Below, one piece after another: positions 1 through 10,900 of a stretch of 64,000 bases of DNA (position 1 is its first letter; every line of letters begins with the position of its first letter). Origin of the DNA: JALZCH01 sp036387135 (GTDB lineage Bacteria > Acidobacteriota > Blastocatellia > Pyrinomonadales > Pyrinomonadaceae); NCBI GenBank assembly GCA_036387135.1, contig DASVUH010000055.1:33816-97815 (forward strand), given 5' to 3'. A model generated the notes under the pieces. The model saw nothing but the letters and a program-made list of their open reading frames with translations. It ran no database searches and had not been told where the DNA came from. The translations under genes and the position numbers were made by a program.

Positions 1-3000
1 ACCGCGTTTGGCGATTCCCGCTTTCATTGTTACCTGACCTTGATGCGTAAACTTAAAGGCATTGGATAATAAGTTTTTCAGCACCTGACGCAAACGCTTA
101 ACGTCGGTTTGCATATTCTTGGGCAGCCCAGGCTCAATTTCGACGACAAGCTGAAGTCCTTTATCCTGAGCGATCTGGCTGAAGTTGCGCTCGACATCGG
201 CTCGCAATTCGCTGAAATAAAGCTCGCCGATTTCGACGCCCATCGTGCCGGATTCGATTTTCGACAAATCGAGAATTTCATTAATCAGCGCCAGCAAATC
301 CGAGCCGGAAGAGTGAATCGTTTCGGCAAATTCAACTTGTTTTTCGTTCAAGTTGGTTTCCGAATTCTCCGAAAGCATCTTGGACAAAATCAGCATCGAG
401 TTGAGCGGAGTCCGCAATTCGTGCGACATATTTGCCAGAAACTCGGATTTGTATTTCGAGCTTAAAGCAAGCTGTTTTGCTTTATCTTCGAGCGCCGTGC
501 GGGCAAGCTCGATTTCGCGGTTTTTCTGTTCGACCTGATTTTTTTGCTCGGAAAGAAGCTGCGCTTTTTCTTCCAATTCCTGGTTGGTTTGCTGTAACTC
601 TTCCTGCTGCTGCTTGAGCAGTTCTTCGGAAGTTTGAAGCGATTGCGCCTGCAATTCGAGCCGCCGGTTGGTTTCCTGCAATTCGGCTTGTCCGGCTTGC
701 AGTTCCTGCGCCAAAGACTGCGATTGTTTGAGCAACTCTTCGGTTCTCATATTCGCTTCAATCGTGTTGATAACAATCCCGATTGATTCGGTCAATTGGT
801 CGAGAAAACCGAACTGATTTTCATTAAACGGATTGAACGAAGCCAGCTCGATAACCGCTTTGACCTGCCCTTCAAACAAAACCGGAAGAACGACGATATT
901 TGTCGGAACGGCTTCGCCCAAACCGGAATTGATTTTGACGTAATCCGGCGGAACATTAGTGATAATAATTCTCTCTTTTTCAAGCGCGCATTGCCCGACG
1001 AGACTTTCGCCCAGTCTGAATTCGTTGGCGACAGATTTGCGCTCGCGATATGCGTAGCTCGCCAGCAATTTCAACGCGATTTCGTCTTCAACCAAATCCG
1101 AAATGTAAAAGACGCCGTGCTGCATTTCGACGAGCGGAGCCATTTCCGACAGGATAAGTCTGGCAACCGTCAGAAGATCGCGCTGACCTTGCAGAAGGCG
1201 CGTAAATTTAGCAAGGTTCGTCTTTAACCAATCCTGTTCGGTGTTCTTTTGAGTCGTTTCGCGAAGGTTGCGAATCATCTCGTTTACGTTGTCTTTCAGG
1301 AACGCGACTTCTCCCGACGCATCCACCGTAATCGAGCGCGTTAAATCGCCTTTGGTAACGGCGGTCGCAACGTCAGCCATCGCGCGCACCTGATTTGTCA
1401 GGTTTGCCGCGAGCTGGTTCACGTTATCGGTCAAATCGCGCCACGTTCCCGAAGCTCCCGGCACGTTCGCCTGTCCGCCGAGCTTTCCTTCGATACCTAC
1501 TTCGCGCGCCACGGTCGTCACCTGATCGGCAAAGGTTGCGAGCGTGTCAATCATCGCGTTGATTGTGTCGGAAAGCTCTGCGATTTCGCCGAGCGCTTCC
1601 ACCTCCAATTTGCGATTAAGGTTGCCGTTTGCCACGGCGGTCACGACGCGAGCGATTCCGCGCACCTGCGTCGTCAGGTTCGATCCCATGAAATTCACGT
1701 TATCGGTCAAATCTTTCCAGACACCGGCGACACCTTTAACTTCCGCCTGTCCGCCGAGCTTTCCTTCGGTTCCAACCTCACGAGCTACGCGAGTTACTTC
1801 CGAGGCAAATGAATTAAGCTGGTCAACCATTGTGTTAATCGTGACTTTGAGTTCGAGAATCTCTCCCTGCACGTCCACGGTAATTTTCTTCGACAAGTCG
1901 CCATTCGCCACAGCGGTTGTAACTGCGGCAATGTTTCGCACCTGACCTGTCAGGTTCGACGCCATGAAGTTTACGTTGTCGGTCAAATCCTTCCATGTTC
2001 CCGAAACTCCGCGCACAACAGCCTGACCGCCGAGTTTTCCTTCCGTACCGACCTCGCGCGCCACGCGAGTTACTTCCGATGCAAATGAGGAAAGCTGATC
2101 AACCATCGTGTTGATCGTATTTTTCAATTCGAGAATTTCACCTTTTACGTCAACGGTGATTTTCTTCGACAAGTCACCGGTCGCAACCGCCGTTGTAACG
2201 TCCGCGATGTTTCGCACTTGAGAAGTGAGATTCGACGCCATGAAATTCACGTTATCGGTCAAATCTTTCCAAGTACCGGAAACGCCTCGCACAACAGCTT
2301 GTCCACCTAACTTACCTTCTGTTCCTACTTCTCTTGCAACGCGAGTTACTTCGGACGCAAATGACGACAACTGGTCAACCATCGTGTTGATGGTGTCTTT
2401 TAGCTCTAAAATTTCCCCCTGCACGTCAACGGTAATCTTTTTGGAAAGGTCGCCGTTCGCAACGGCGGTAGTTACGGCGGCAATGTTTCTCACCTGACCT
2501 GTCAGGTTCGACGCCATAAAGTTTACGTTTTCGGTCAAATCCTTCCATGTTCCCGATACGCCTTTTACCTGCGCCTGACCGCCGAGCTTTCCTTCGGTTC
2601 CGACTTCACGCGCCACACGAGTTACTTCCGATGCGAACGAGTTGAGCTGGTCAACCATTGTGTTCAGCGTATCTTTCAGCTCAAGAATTTCGCCGCGCAC
2701 TTGCACGGTAATCTTCTTCGACAAGTCGCCGTTTGCCACCGCTGTAGCAACTTCGGCGATGTTACGCACCTGCGCCGTCAGGTTGCTCGTCATCAGATTT
2801 ACGTTATCGGTTAAATCTTTCCAGACGCCGCCAACTCCTTTAACTTCCGCCTGTCCGCCGAGCTTTCCTTCCGTTCCGACCTCACGAGCCACACGAGTCA
2901 CTTCCGACGCAAATGAATTGAGCTGGTCAACCATTGTGTTCAAGGTATTTTTTAATTCTAAAATCTCGCCTCGAACGTCAACGGTGATCTTCTTGGAAAG

Positions 3001-4272
3001 GTCGCCGTTTGCCACTGATGTTGCAACTTCGGCGATGTTACGCACCTGTCCGGTTAAATTATTCGCCATCAGGTTCACGTTGTCAGTTAGGTCTTTCCAA
3101 ACGCCTGCAACGCCTTTAACTTCCGCCTGTCCGCCAAGTTTACCTTCTGTTCCTACCTCTCTTGCCACGCGAGTCACCTCCGATGCAAATGAGGAAAGCT
3201 GATCAACCAGCGTATTGATAGTGTCTTTAAGTTCTAAAATCTCCCCTTTGACGTTTACAGTAATTTTCTTGGAAAGGTCGCCGTTTGCCACTGCGGTTGT
3301 AACTTCTGCGATATTGCGGACCTGACCTGTCAGGTTGTTTGCCATCAGATTTACGTTGTCTGTCAAATCTTTCCACGTTCCCGATACGCCTTTTACTTCA
3401 GCTTGTCCACCGAGTTTTCCTTCGGTTCCTACTTCTCTTGCAACGCGGGTCACTTCCGATGCGAACGATGAAAGCTGGTCAACCATTGTATTAATGGTAT
3501 TTTTGAGTTCAAGAATTTCACCTTTTACGTCAACCGTGATTTTCTTGGAGAGGTCGCCGTTTGCTACGGCGGTTGTAACATCGGCGATGTTACGCACCTG
3601 CCCGGTGAGATTCGACGCCATCAAGTTCACATTGTCGGTTAAATCTTTCCACGTTCCCGATACGCCTTTAACCTGCGCCTGACCGCCGAGCTTTCCTTCC
3701 GTTCCGACTTCACGAGCCACGCGAGTTACTTCCGATGCAAAAGCGCCGAGCTGCGCGACCATCGTGTTTACTGTTTTGCCGGTTCGCAGGAATTCGCCTT
3801 TGAGTGGTCGCCCGTCAATTTCGAGATTGAAGTTTTGCGATAGATCGCCTTCGGCAACCGCGCCGATAACGCGGGCGACTTCGGTTGTCGGCTGAGCCAA
3901 ATCGGTTATCAGAGTGTTGACGGAATTTATGCACGATGCCCAAGCCCCGGTCGCGTGCGAGAGAGTTGCGCGCTGCGCAATTTTTCCTTCCTTACCGACG
4001 ACTTCGCTGATGCGACCCAATTCGGAGGTCAGCATCTCGTTTTTTTCGATTATCTCATTAAGAGCGTCATAAATTTTCCCGGTTACGCCAATCTGGTCGG
4101 TCGGCATCCGGCTGGAAAAATCCCCTTTTTTAACAGCCGTTAAAATGTTCAGGAGCAGCTTTTCATCGAGCGCCTCAGCCGTTTCATGACCGTTTGCGCT
4201 GCCGTTTGAGGTAGCCCGACCATTCGTTTTTGGTTTACTGGCAACGGACTTTTTTTCTGTCGCAACTCTCAT
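1..4272 (-). CDS. multi-HAMP, GAF sensor histidine kinase (3' part cut by window edge)
   Basis: Reads 1424 codons from an ATG at 4272 (GAAAGG about 9 bases upstream) to the window edge with no stop. A short N-terminal segment is followed by HAMP units; a conserved block recurs nine times at exactly 276 bp (92 residues) between about 3640 and 1430. Then come a GAF domain (about residues 1015-1160), a Gln/Glu-rich coiled coil, and a HisKA domain with H box SHELRTPLN, histidine near residue 1284. The N box NLLSNAFKFT near residue 1390 shows the ATPase domain beginning before the edge. No membrane segment is visible, so it is probably cytoplasmic, like group III (Nik1-type) HAMP-array kinases that respond to osmotic stress. 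That role is family knowledge, not shown here. Family members often end in receiver domains, which cannot be judged. Confidence 0.93.
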   Translation of the reverse strand, partial: MRVATEKKSVASKPKTNGRATSNGSANGHETAEALDEKLLLNILTAVKKGDFSSRMPTDQIGVTGKIYDALNEIIEKNEMLTSELGRISEVVGKEGKIAQRATLSHATGAWASCINSVNTLITDLAQPTTEVARVIGAVAEGDLSQNFNLEIDGRPLKGEFLRTGKTVNTMVAQLGAFASEVTRVAREVGTEGKLGGQAQVKGVSGTWKDLTDNVNLMASNLTGQVRNIADVTTAVANGDLSKKITVDVKGEILELKNTINTMVDQLSSFASEVTRVAREVGTEGKLGGQAEVKGVSGTWKDLTDNVNLMANNLTGQVRNIAEVTTAVANGDLSKKITVNVKGEILELKDTINTLVDQLSSFASEVTRVAREVGTEGKLGGQAEVKGVAGVWKDLTDNVNLMANNLTGQVRNIAEVATSVANGDLSKKITVDVRGEILELKNTLNTMVDQLNSFASEVTRVAREVGTEGKLGGQAEVKGVGGVWKDLTDNVNLMTSNLTAQVRNIAEVATAVANGDLSKKITVQVRGEILELKDTLNTMVDQLNSFASEVTRVAREVGTEGKLGGQAQVKGVSGTWKDLTENVNFMASNLTGQVRNIAAVTTAVANGDLSKKITVDVQGEILELKDTINTMVDQLSSFASEVTRVAREVGTEGKLGGQAVVRGVSGTWKDLTDNVNFMASNLTSQVRNIADVTTAVATGDLSKKITVDVKGEILELKNTINTMVDQLSSFASEVTRVAREVGTEGKLGGQAVVRGVSGTWKDLTDNVNFMASNLTGQVRNIAAVTTAVANGDLSKKITVDVQGEILELKVTINTMVDQLNSFASEVTRVAREVGTEGKLGGQAEVKGVAGVWKDLTDNVNFMGSNLTTQVRGIARVVTAVANGNLNRKLEVEALGEIAELSDTINAMIDTLATFADQVTTVAREVGIEGKLGGQANVPGASGTWRDLTDNVNQLAANLTNQVRAMADVATAVTKGDLTRSITVDASGEVAFLKDNVNEMIRNLRETTQKNTEQDWLKTNLAKFTRLLQGQRDLLTVARLILSEMAPLVEMQHGVFYISDLVEDEIALKLLASYAYRERKSVANEFRLGESLVGQCALEKERIIITNVPPDYVKINSGLGEAVPTNIVVLPVLFEGQVKAVIELASFNPFNENQFGFLDQLTESIGIVINTIEANMRTEELLKQSQSLAQELQAGQAELQETNRRLELQAQSLQTSEELLKQQQEELQQTNQELEEKAQLLSEQKNQVEQKNREIELARTALEDKAKQLALSSKYKSEFLANMSHELRTPLNSMLILSKMLSENSETNLNEKQVEFAETIHSSGSDLLALINEILDLSKIESGTMGVEIGELYFSELRADVERNFSQIAQDKGLQLVVEIEPGLPKNMQTDVKRLRQVLKNLLSNAFKFTHQGQVTMKAGIAKRG

Positions 4273-4966
4273 ATTTTCAACCTTTCTTTCCAACAGATAA
4301 CTTTGCTTTGAACAATGATTTAAATCAAGAAATAAAAATTCGGTTAATCGCCGGCAGACTGATTTATAGCTTTTAAAATAAAGCCCGGTTACATCCGTTT
4401 CCCGGTTAAATCTACTTTATTGTGTATTTGTCTTTTAAGAACATAAAATTTTATTGGGAAAAGTAAGGAATAAATGGGTGGCTCGTCAAAAATAATCATT
4501 TGAAAACTACAATGCTCATTTCCGAACATAAATGGTGCAATTTTTATAATCAGCAGGGTTTAATATATAAGGTATCTTAGATTAAAGATTCCCGCCTTGT
4601 GAAGTTAAGCTACTTGGTTAATCTCGCGCTTGTCAAGAACTAATCTTTTCTTACTTTATAAGGTTAAAAATTTCCACAATCGGCTCGTCAACTCAATTGA
4701 ATAAGGCTAAGCAAATGAAGGAAACTTAATAATGCTGTGCTAAACAGCTTATCGGCTTGTCCTTAAAGAAAAGCCTTAACTGTCATCGTTTCGACTCTTA
4801 ATGCATTGCATAAAGATCAAGCAATTGATTTCATGCGGCTAAAGAACATCGTTCCCCAACCAGCGAACCAGGCTTTTTTGAGTCCGCCGAAGAAATAATG
4901 TGCCTTTAGTGCCCGCTAGTGGATTGTGCAGGAACTTTTTAGCGAAGGGCGTTTCGCTTAATTTGG
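4273..4966. other. AT-rich intergenic region, no gene seen
   Basis: About 690 bases between the start of the multi-HAMP kinase and the stop of the giant secreted protein, both on the minus strand. I see no reading frame with family resemblance and no RNA gene. A small 6 bp hairpin (AGCGAA/TTCGCT, about 4940-4957) lies just past the giant gene's stop. It lacks a U tract on the minus strand, so I do not call it a terminator. The promoter of the kinase should lie in the part near 4272. Confidence 0.6.
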
Positions 4967-7900
4967 CTAAAATGCCCTTTTAGTTGTTGTGATTGAATTG
5001 CCGCTCTCATCAATAAAGTTTAGTTGTTGAGAAAACATCAATTTAGCTGCGTTAAAGGCATAGTTGGATTCGCCGGTTACTTTAAAACGCAACATCAGAA
5101 ACGTCCCATCAGGCGCAATTAGCGAACCGGCTGTTGATCCGGCAACTCCGATTCTTCCTGATGCTGTAGTATCAGCGACCAACATAAAACCGTCCGATTT
5201 ATCGGTTTTTTGAATCGGCTGTTCCATATCCGGCTGTAAAACAGTCGGATCATAAGTTATTTCAAAACTTAAACCCGATATTACTTTTCTCGTCTCATTA
5301 CTTATTATCACCGGGACAATTACAGTGCCTCCTTTTATGGCTGTATTTGTCTCATCAGATAAAGAAACATTTATTGCCTGATCGGATGTTTTTGCTTTTT
5401 GTTCTTCTGTTGCCGTTTCATTTACCAAAGAGCTTGAAGGCGTCCAATTGCCGTTAACTTCTCCCACTAAAACAGCTTCATAGTTTTGATTATCAATTGT
5501 GCCGGCTAATGGAGCATATTCGCGTGATGGGGGATCAAACTTCCAAACGCCGACTTGTCCGGTATTGGCATTTGGTCCATTAGCGGCAACGTAACGCAAG
5601 ATTTGCGTTGCATCAAACGGACTGATATTTCCATCGCCGCTTGCATCTGCCGCTATTTTTTGAATCGGGTTTAAAGCATTCGGTCCGGTTCCGTTAGCAG
5701 CAACGTGTCGAAGAATCAATGTCGCGTCAAAAGGAGAGATGCCGTTGATACCGCCTGTTTTTGACGGTGTGATTGTATAGCTTCCATTCTCAAGATTATC
5801 AAAAAGATAATCTCCGCTTGAATTAGTAGAAACCGAAGCAGCAGAACCGACAGTTGCCTTTAACAAAACGCCTGCTACTGATTTTAGAGCCGCGCCCGAT
5901 ACCGGATTTCGGTAACTGACTTTTCCCGAAATGGAATAAATCGAGCCGACCGCAGGCATAAATTCCGAAGTATTGCCTTCAGAATCGGTCGCCGTGGCGG
6001 TGATTTTATCGTTTGCCGTGATGCCGAGAGTTGTTATGCTGCCGAGATTCACCTGTTTGATCTTCGGCGCGCCGTTGTTATAGTCAGAGGCAGTGTAATA
6101 ACTAAAACCCAGGAATTTTTCTCCTTCGCCGGACGCGTCGGCTTTGAAAAACTCGACATATATTCCATCCGTGCCGTAATTTGAATTACCGGGAGCGGAG
6201 TCAACCTTAAAACCGATTATCAACTCGTTGTTGACAATTTGTCTGGAGACGATTTCAGGATAATTTTGCAGATTATTCGGTCCGGTGTCGGCATCAGCCG
6301 CATCATTCGGCGTATGTCCGGGTGCGCCCAAATCAATCCCCAATCCGGCATTGTTATAAATCAAATTCGGGTCAACGTTATTGCCGCTTCCAGCCAGCGA
6401 GTCAATCACAACTCCGCCGTGGGTCGGCTGAGTGCCGTTATAAGCAATGCGATTGCCCGCTTCGATTTCCTGACCGCCGACGATATTTTTTTGTCCCTGT
6501 TCCGTGATCAGAACGCCGTGCATCCCGTTTCCTAAATTTGTGTTGCTAAAGTCCAAGCCGATAAAATTGCCTTTAATCAGGTTAAACTGCGAAGACGCGC
6601 CTTGCAGAACTATTCCCGAAAGCGCATTGCCGCCGATGTAGTTCCGGTAGCCGGTCAAAACGCCGTCGCCGATTTTGTTATTTTGCGAATTTAAAAGTTT
6701 TAACCCGTTTTGACCGTTTCCGCGCTTGATGTTTCCATTTGCGGTTGAGAAAATCCCGACGCGATTGCCGTAAAGTTTATTTAGCGTCGAATTTTCAATA
6801 AAAATACCATTCTCGTCGTTGCCGGAAATGAAATTGCCATCCGAAGGAACGCCGCCGATAGTATTGTTGCCGCCGCCGATGATGTTAATTCCGTTGCCGC
6901 CGTTACCATAACCGAATGCGCCCGATTGATTCGTTCCGATAATCGAATTGGTGATTGAATTAAAACTGGAATTGCCCTCGATTAAAATCCCGTCACCGCC
7001 GTTTTTGGAAATGATGTTTTTAAAATCACCGCTGACGCCGATAACCGCGTTTTGTACATTGCTCAACCTGATTCCGGCGTTCGTGTTCCCGATTTTGAAA
7101 GTTGGATTAACTCCATTTTCGGAAACGCCTATTTGATTGCCGGAGATAATCAGAGAATGTTGTTCGCCGTCTGTCAAAGTCAGACCTACAGCATTAATCC
7201 CATTATTTCCATTGTTGCCGATAGAATTATATTTAATGCTGTTTTTCCCCGTTCCGACAACAGCAATTCCGTCGCCGCCGTTTCCGGCAATATCCCCTTC
7301 ACTAAAACCGTAACCGATAGCGTTGTAAGCGATGAGATTTCCTTTCGTTTTAATGCCGCTCAGAACAATGCCATGCTGTTTGTTTGACAGTATCTGATTT
7401 CCCTCCCGACTCTGACCTCCACCAATAAAGTTATCCTTCGCGTGCAAAATAAATAAACCGACATTGTTGGGAAAGGCACTATTTGTTCCAGCATGAGCAT
7501 CACCGATATTGTTGCTGAAAATTTTATTGCCTGAAGGCAATAAATCTTCACTCGGATTAGGTCTTGTAGTGCCCAAAAAGATTCCGTAACCGGGACCGTT
7601 TAAGTTTTCAGTAATTATATTTGACAAACCAAATCCGCCGATTTGATTGTTATTCGCGCCTTCGGTGATTGCCAGCCCGATTTTACTGTTTTTAATCTCA
7701 TTGCTGTAGATTTGATTTCCCTCAGTATTAACTGCGGCAGGCGACGATAATCGAAGCTCCGCGGCTTTGAATTCTGCGGCGCTCATTTCCGGGAATTCTG
7801 GAACGATATTTCCGAGCAAAATATTGATATGTTCGTTCCTAGCAACTTGATTCTTCTCAATTTTGTTATTGGATGACTCGGTGATTCTAATTCCAATCCC

Positions 7901-10900
7901 GTTTGCAACAAGTATTCCAATTTCGTTTTCGCTGATAACGTTTTCGTTTCCGCCTTGATAAAGCAGAACGCCATAAATACTGTTGCCCGAAATATTGTTT
8001 TTCAGGATTTTGTTTCGCGGAGAGTTGCCGGATACTTGAATGCCTCTTTCCTGATTGGCGGGAGATTGATTGCCGGCATTAATTCCGATCAGGTTGTTGG
8101 CAATTTCGTTTTCCTGCGAAATAAGATTCAGATTATCTTTTATATAAATGCCCGTTTTAACATTTCCGGCAATTATATTCCTGAGATTCGCATTCTCGGC
8201 ATCGCCGATTTTGTTTTTTGACGAGCCTTCGATAATGATTCCGTATTGATTCGGAATCGCAGTGACGCCATTTTGAGCGACGCCGATTTTGTTTGACTGA
8301 ATTATGTTTTGATCGGAACCGACAGGATCAGGCTCGCGGGAAATCAAATGGATTCCGGCTGTCAGCTCTTCCGTTCCCTGATGACCGACAATCGTATTTC
8401 CGGTTATAACACTTTTGGCTGCGTTTTCGAGCAAAATCCCATTCCCGGTGTTGGGAAGAGCGTTCATCCCATTTGCGGTCGTTCCGATCAGATTATTGCT
8501 GATGGTGTTGGTTTCGTCCGTGGAGTTGTTTAGGAAATAGATTCCGTTTCCTTTGTTGCCCGAAATGAGATTTTCGGTTATCTGATGTTGCCCTGAGGAT
8601 TGAATACTTAAGATTCCTTTATTGTTTCCGATTTTGTTATTTCCGGTCGGATCCGTGCCTATTTTGTTTCTTTCTATGCGGCAGCTTTTTGCATTAGGCT
8701 CATTGATAAAAATTCCCGTATCCTGATTGGAAATAACGTTTCCGATAATGCCATTACTGTGACTTTGGTAAATAATAACACCAAAATCAATCTCAAACTG
8801 ACCGGCAGTTCCATCGGGTTTGATCCCGATATAACAATTCTGAACTTCGGAATAATTACTATTATCGAAAACAACATCGCCAACCCAGCCGGTAATAGCT
8901 AATCCTCTGACCGCAGAGCCGTTTCCGGGACTTGTTCCTCCGCTTCCCGTTTTAAAATTCAAACCGTCATCGTTTGAAAGTGCATTTGCGCCGCTGATTT
9001 CGATCAGCGGAGAATCCGTATAACCGGGCTGAGTTGTGCCGTTGATAATTACGCGGTCGGTAATTGGCGGAAGCAAAGTCGCCGGTGCAATCGTTTTAAA
9101 ACCGCTTCCGGGAATATCAAAATTGATTAAATTGATGCCCGACCGGGCATTTGCTTCCTGAATTGCGGCGCGCAGAGAACACTGGTTATCCGGTGTATCG
9201 CGGTCAACGTCACATTTCAGGTCGCGCCCGTTCGCAGGTACGCCCTCGCGGTCGTCCGCGTCCTGCTGGTCGGAGGTAATATTGACGACAATCGGTTCGA
9301 GGCATTGAAATTCCTGATTGGCAAACGACTTTTCAACTTCGTCAACATTTTGAAAATCCCCGATGCCGCAGCCGCCCGCAAAACAGGAAAACTCCGAGGT
9401 GTTACCGTATTGGTCGGTTGCCGTCGCCGTGATCTTGCGCGTGTTCGGAACATCAACAATTGAAGTGAATTGAAGAGCAGCGACACCGCTGCCGTTCGTT
9501 TTGACATCAGTCAATGCCCCAATGTAAGTCTCGCCCTCGCCGTGTTCTGTCGGATCAGCCGCGCTGTTCGAGTAAAAATCTATTGTGTATTGTCTCGAAG
9601 GTAAACTCCGCAAGGAACCCACAACCGTAACAGTGCCATCCTGGTTGAACGTCGGTGCTGAAAGTTCCGGGAAGTTTTGTCGCAAATTCGGACCATCATC
9701 GAAGTCGTTGCAGTCGTTTTCCGTCACGCCGTCTGGGGGAGCGTGGATAAAAGTGCTCATGGTCAAATCAATGCCGAGACCGCCGTTGTTTCGTATGGAA
9801 TTGCCACGGATGGAATTGCTGGCGGCATTAGAGGAACCGCCCGCACTCGCGAATGACTCAACTGCTACGCCTGCAAGCGTGTTGTTGGAGATGACGTTAC
9901 CTTCGCCCGCGCCCGTGCCTCCGACTGTTATGCCTTTGCCTGTTAGCAAGATGCCGTGTTTTGTGTTACCGAGCGGCTGGTTGTTTTTGCCGATGCCAAC
10001 GTAGTTGTTGATGATGTTAATTTGTCCGCCCTGTCCCAAAGCGGCTATGCCGGTTCCGCTGTTGCCGGAGATGTAGTTCCTTGAAAAAGGGTTGACGCCG
10101 CCTACGTTGACAGTCCAGTTCTCAATGGCTGAGACAAAGACCGCAGCGGGCGAAGATAAGCCATCATCGGTAGCATTAGGGATGGCAACCCCGCCGGTCG
10201 TGTCAGTGCCAACGAGGTTGGACTCTATGCTGAAAGTAGCGTCGGATATGGCAGACCACCAACCGACGTGGATACCCAACCATTTGTTACCTGAAACGAG
10301 ATTGCCGAAATTCACATTCTCTTCAGTGTCATAACCGCCGATGAAGGTGTCGCTATCCGTAGCGTAAATCCCGCTAATCGCGTTCGGCAGCGCCGCCGTG
10401 CCGTTTTTATTCGTGCCTACAAAGTTGTTTGAGATTATAACCAGACCGGAGTTATAGCGTTCGATTGCGCCCGTACTGAGTTGATTATCATTCCCGGAAA
10501 TCAGATTGCAGAATCCTGTGCATGCTCCTCCCGGCGTCGTCCCGCCCGGGGCGCCGATGTTTGACAAAGTGATGTTGTTGTAAAGTGTAACAACACCACT
10601 TGGAGGCGCCGCACCGCTGAGCACGTTGCGGGAGTCGTTAGGCAGAGCGACGGTGCCGGTGATGTCCGTGCCGATGTTGTTGCCGCTGATGGAGCAGTAG
10701 CCGCCTTCGGACTGAGTGTAAATGTAATCATAAATGCCGCAGTGAATCGCATCATAGCCGTGATCGGAAATAATGTTGCGCCCGTCCTGCGTAATCGAGC
10801 CTATAGTTGTTGTCGTTAAGGGATGCGTCGTAATTCCCTGCGAGCAGTTGCCGAGCGGCGCGGTTCCGGCAGAATTTGTTCCGATTTTGTTGCCGAGGAT

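Noticed and set aside
1430..3750. CRISPR-like direct repeats
   Set aside because: The period is 276 bp and fully in frame with HAMP domains; there are no spacers.
109..4143. Plus-strand open frames across the HAMP region
   Set aside because: They are antisense shadows of the repeated minus-strand kinase; their repeats mirror the HAMP period and they have no start signals or family resemblance.
4940..4957. Terminator for the giant secreted gene
   Set aside because: The 6 bp hairpin is followed on the minus strand by AAAAAG, not a U tract.
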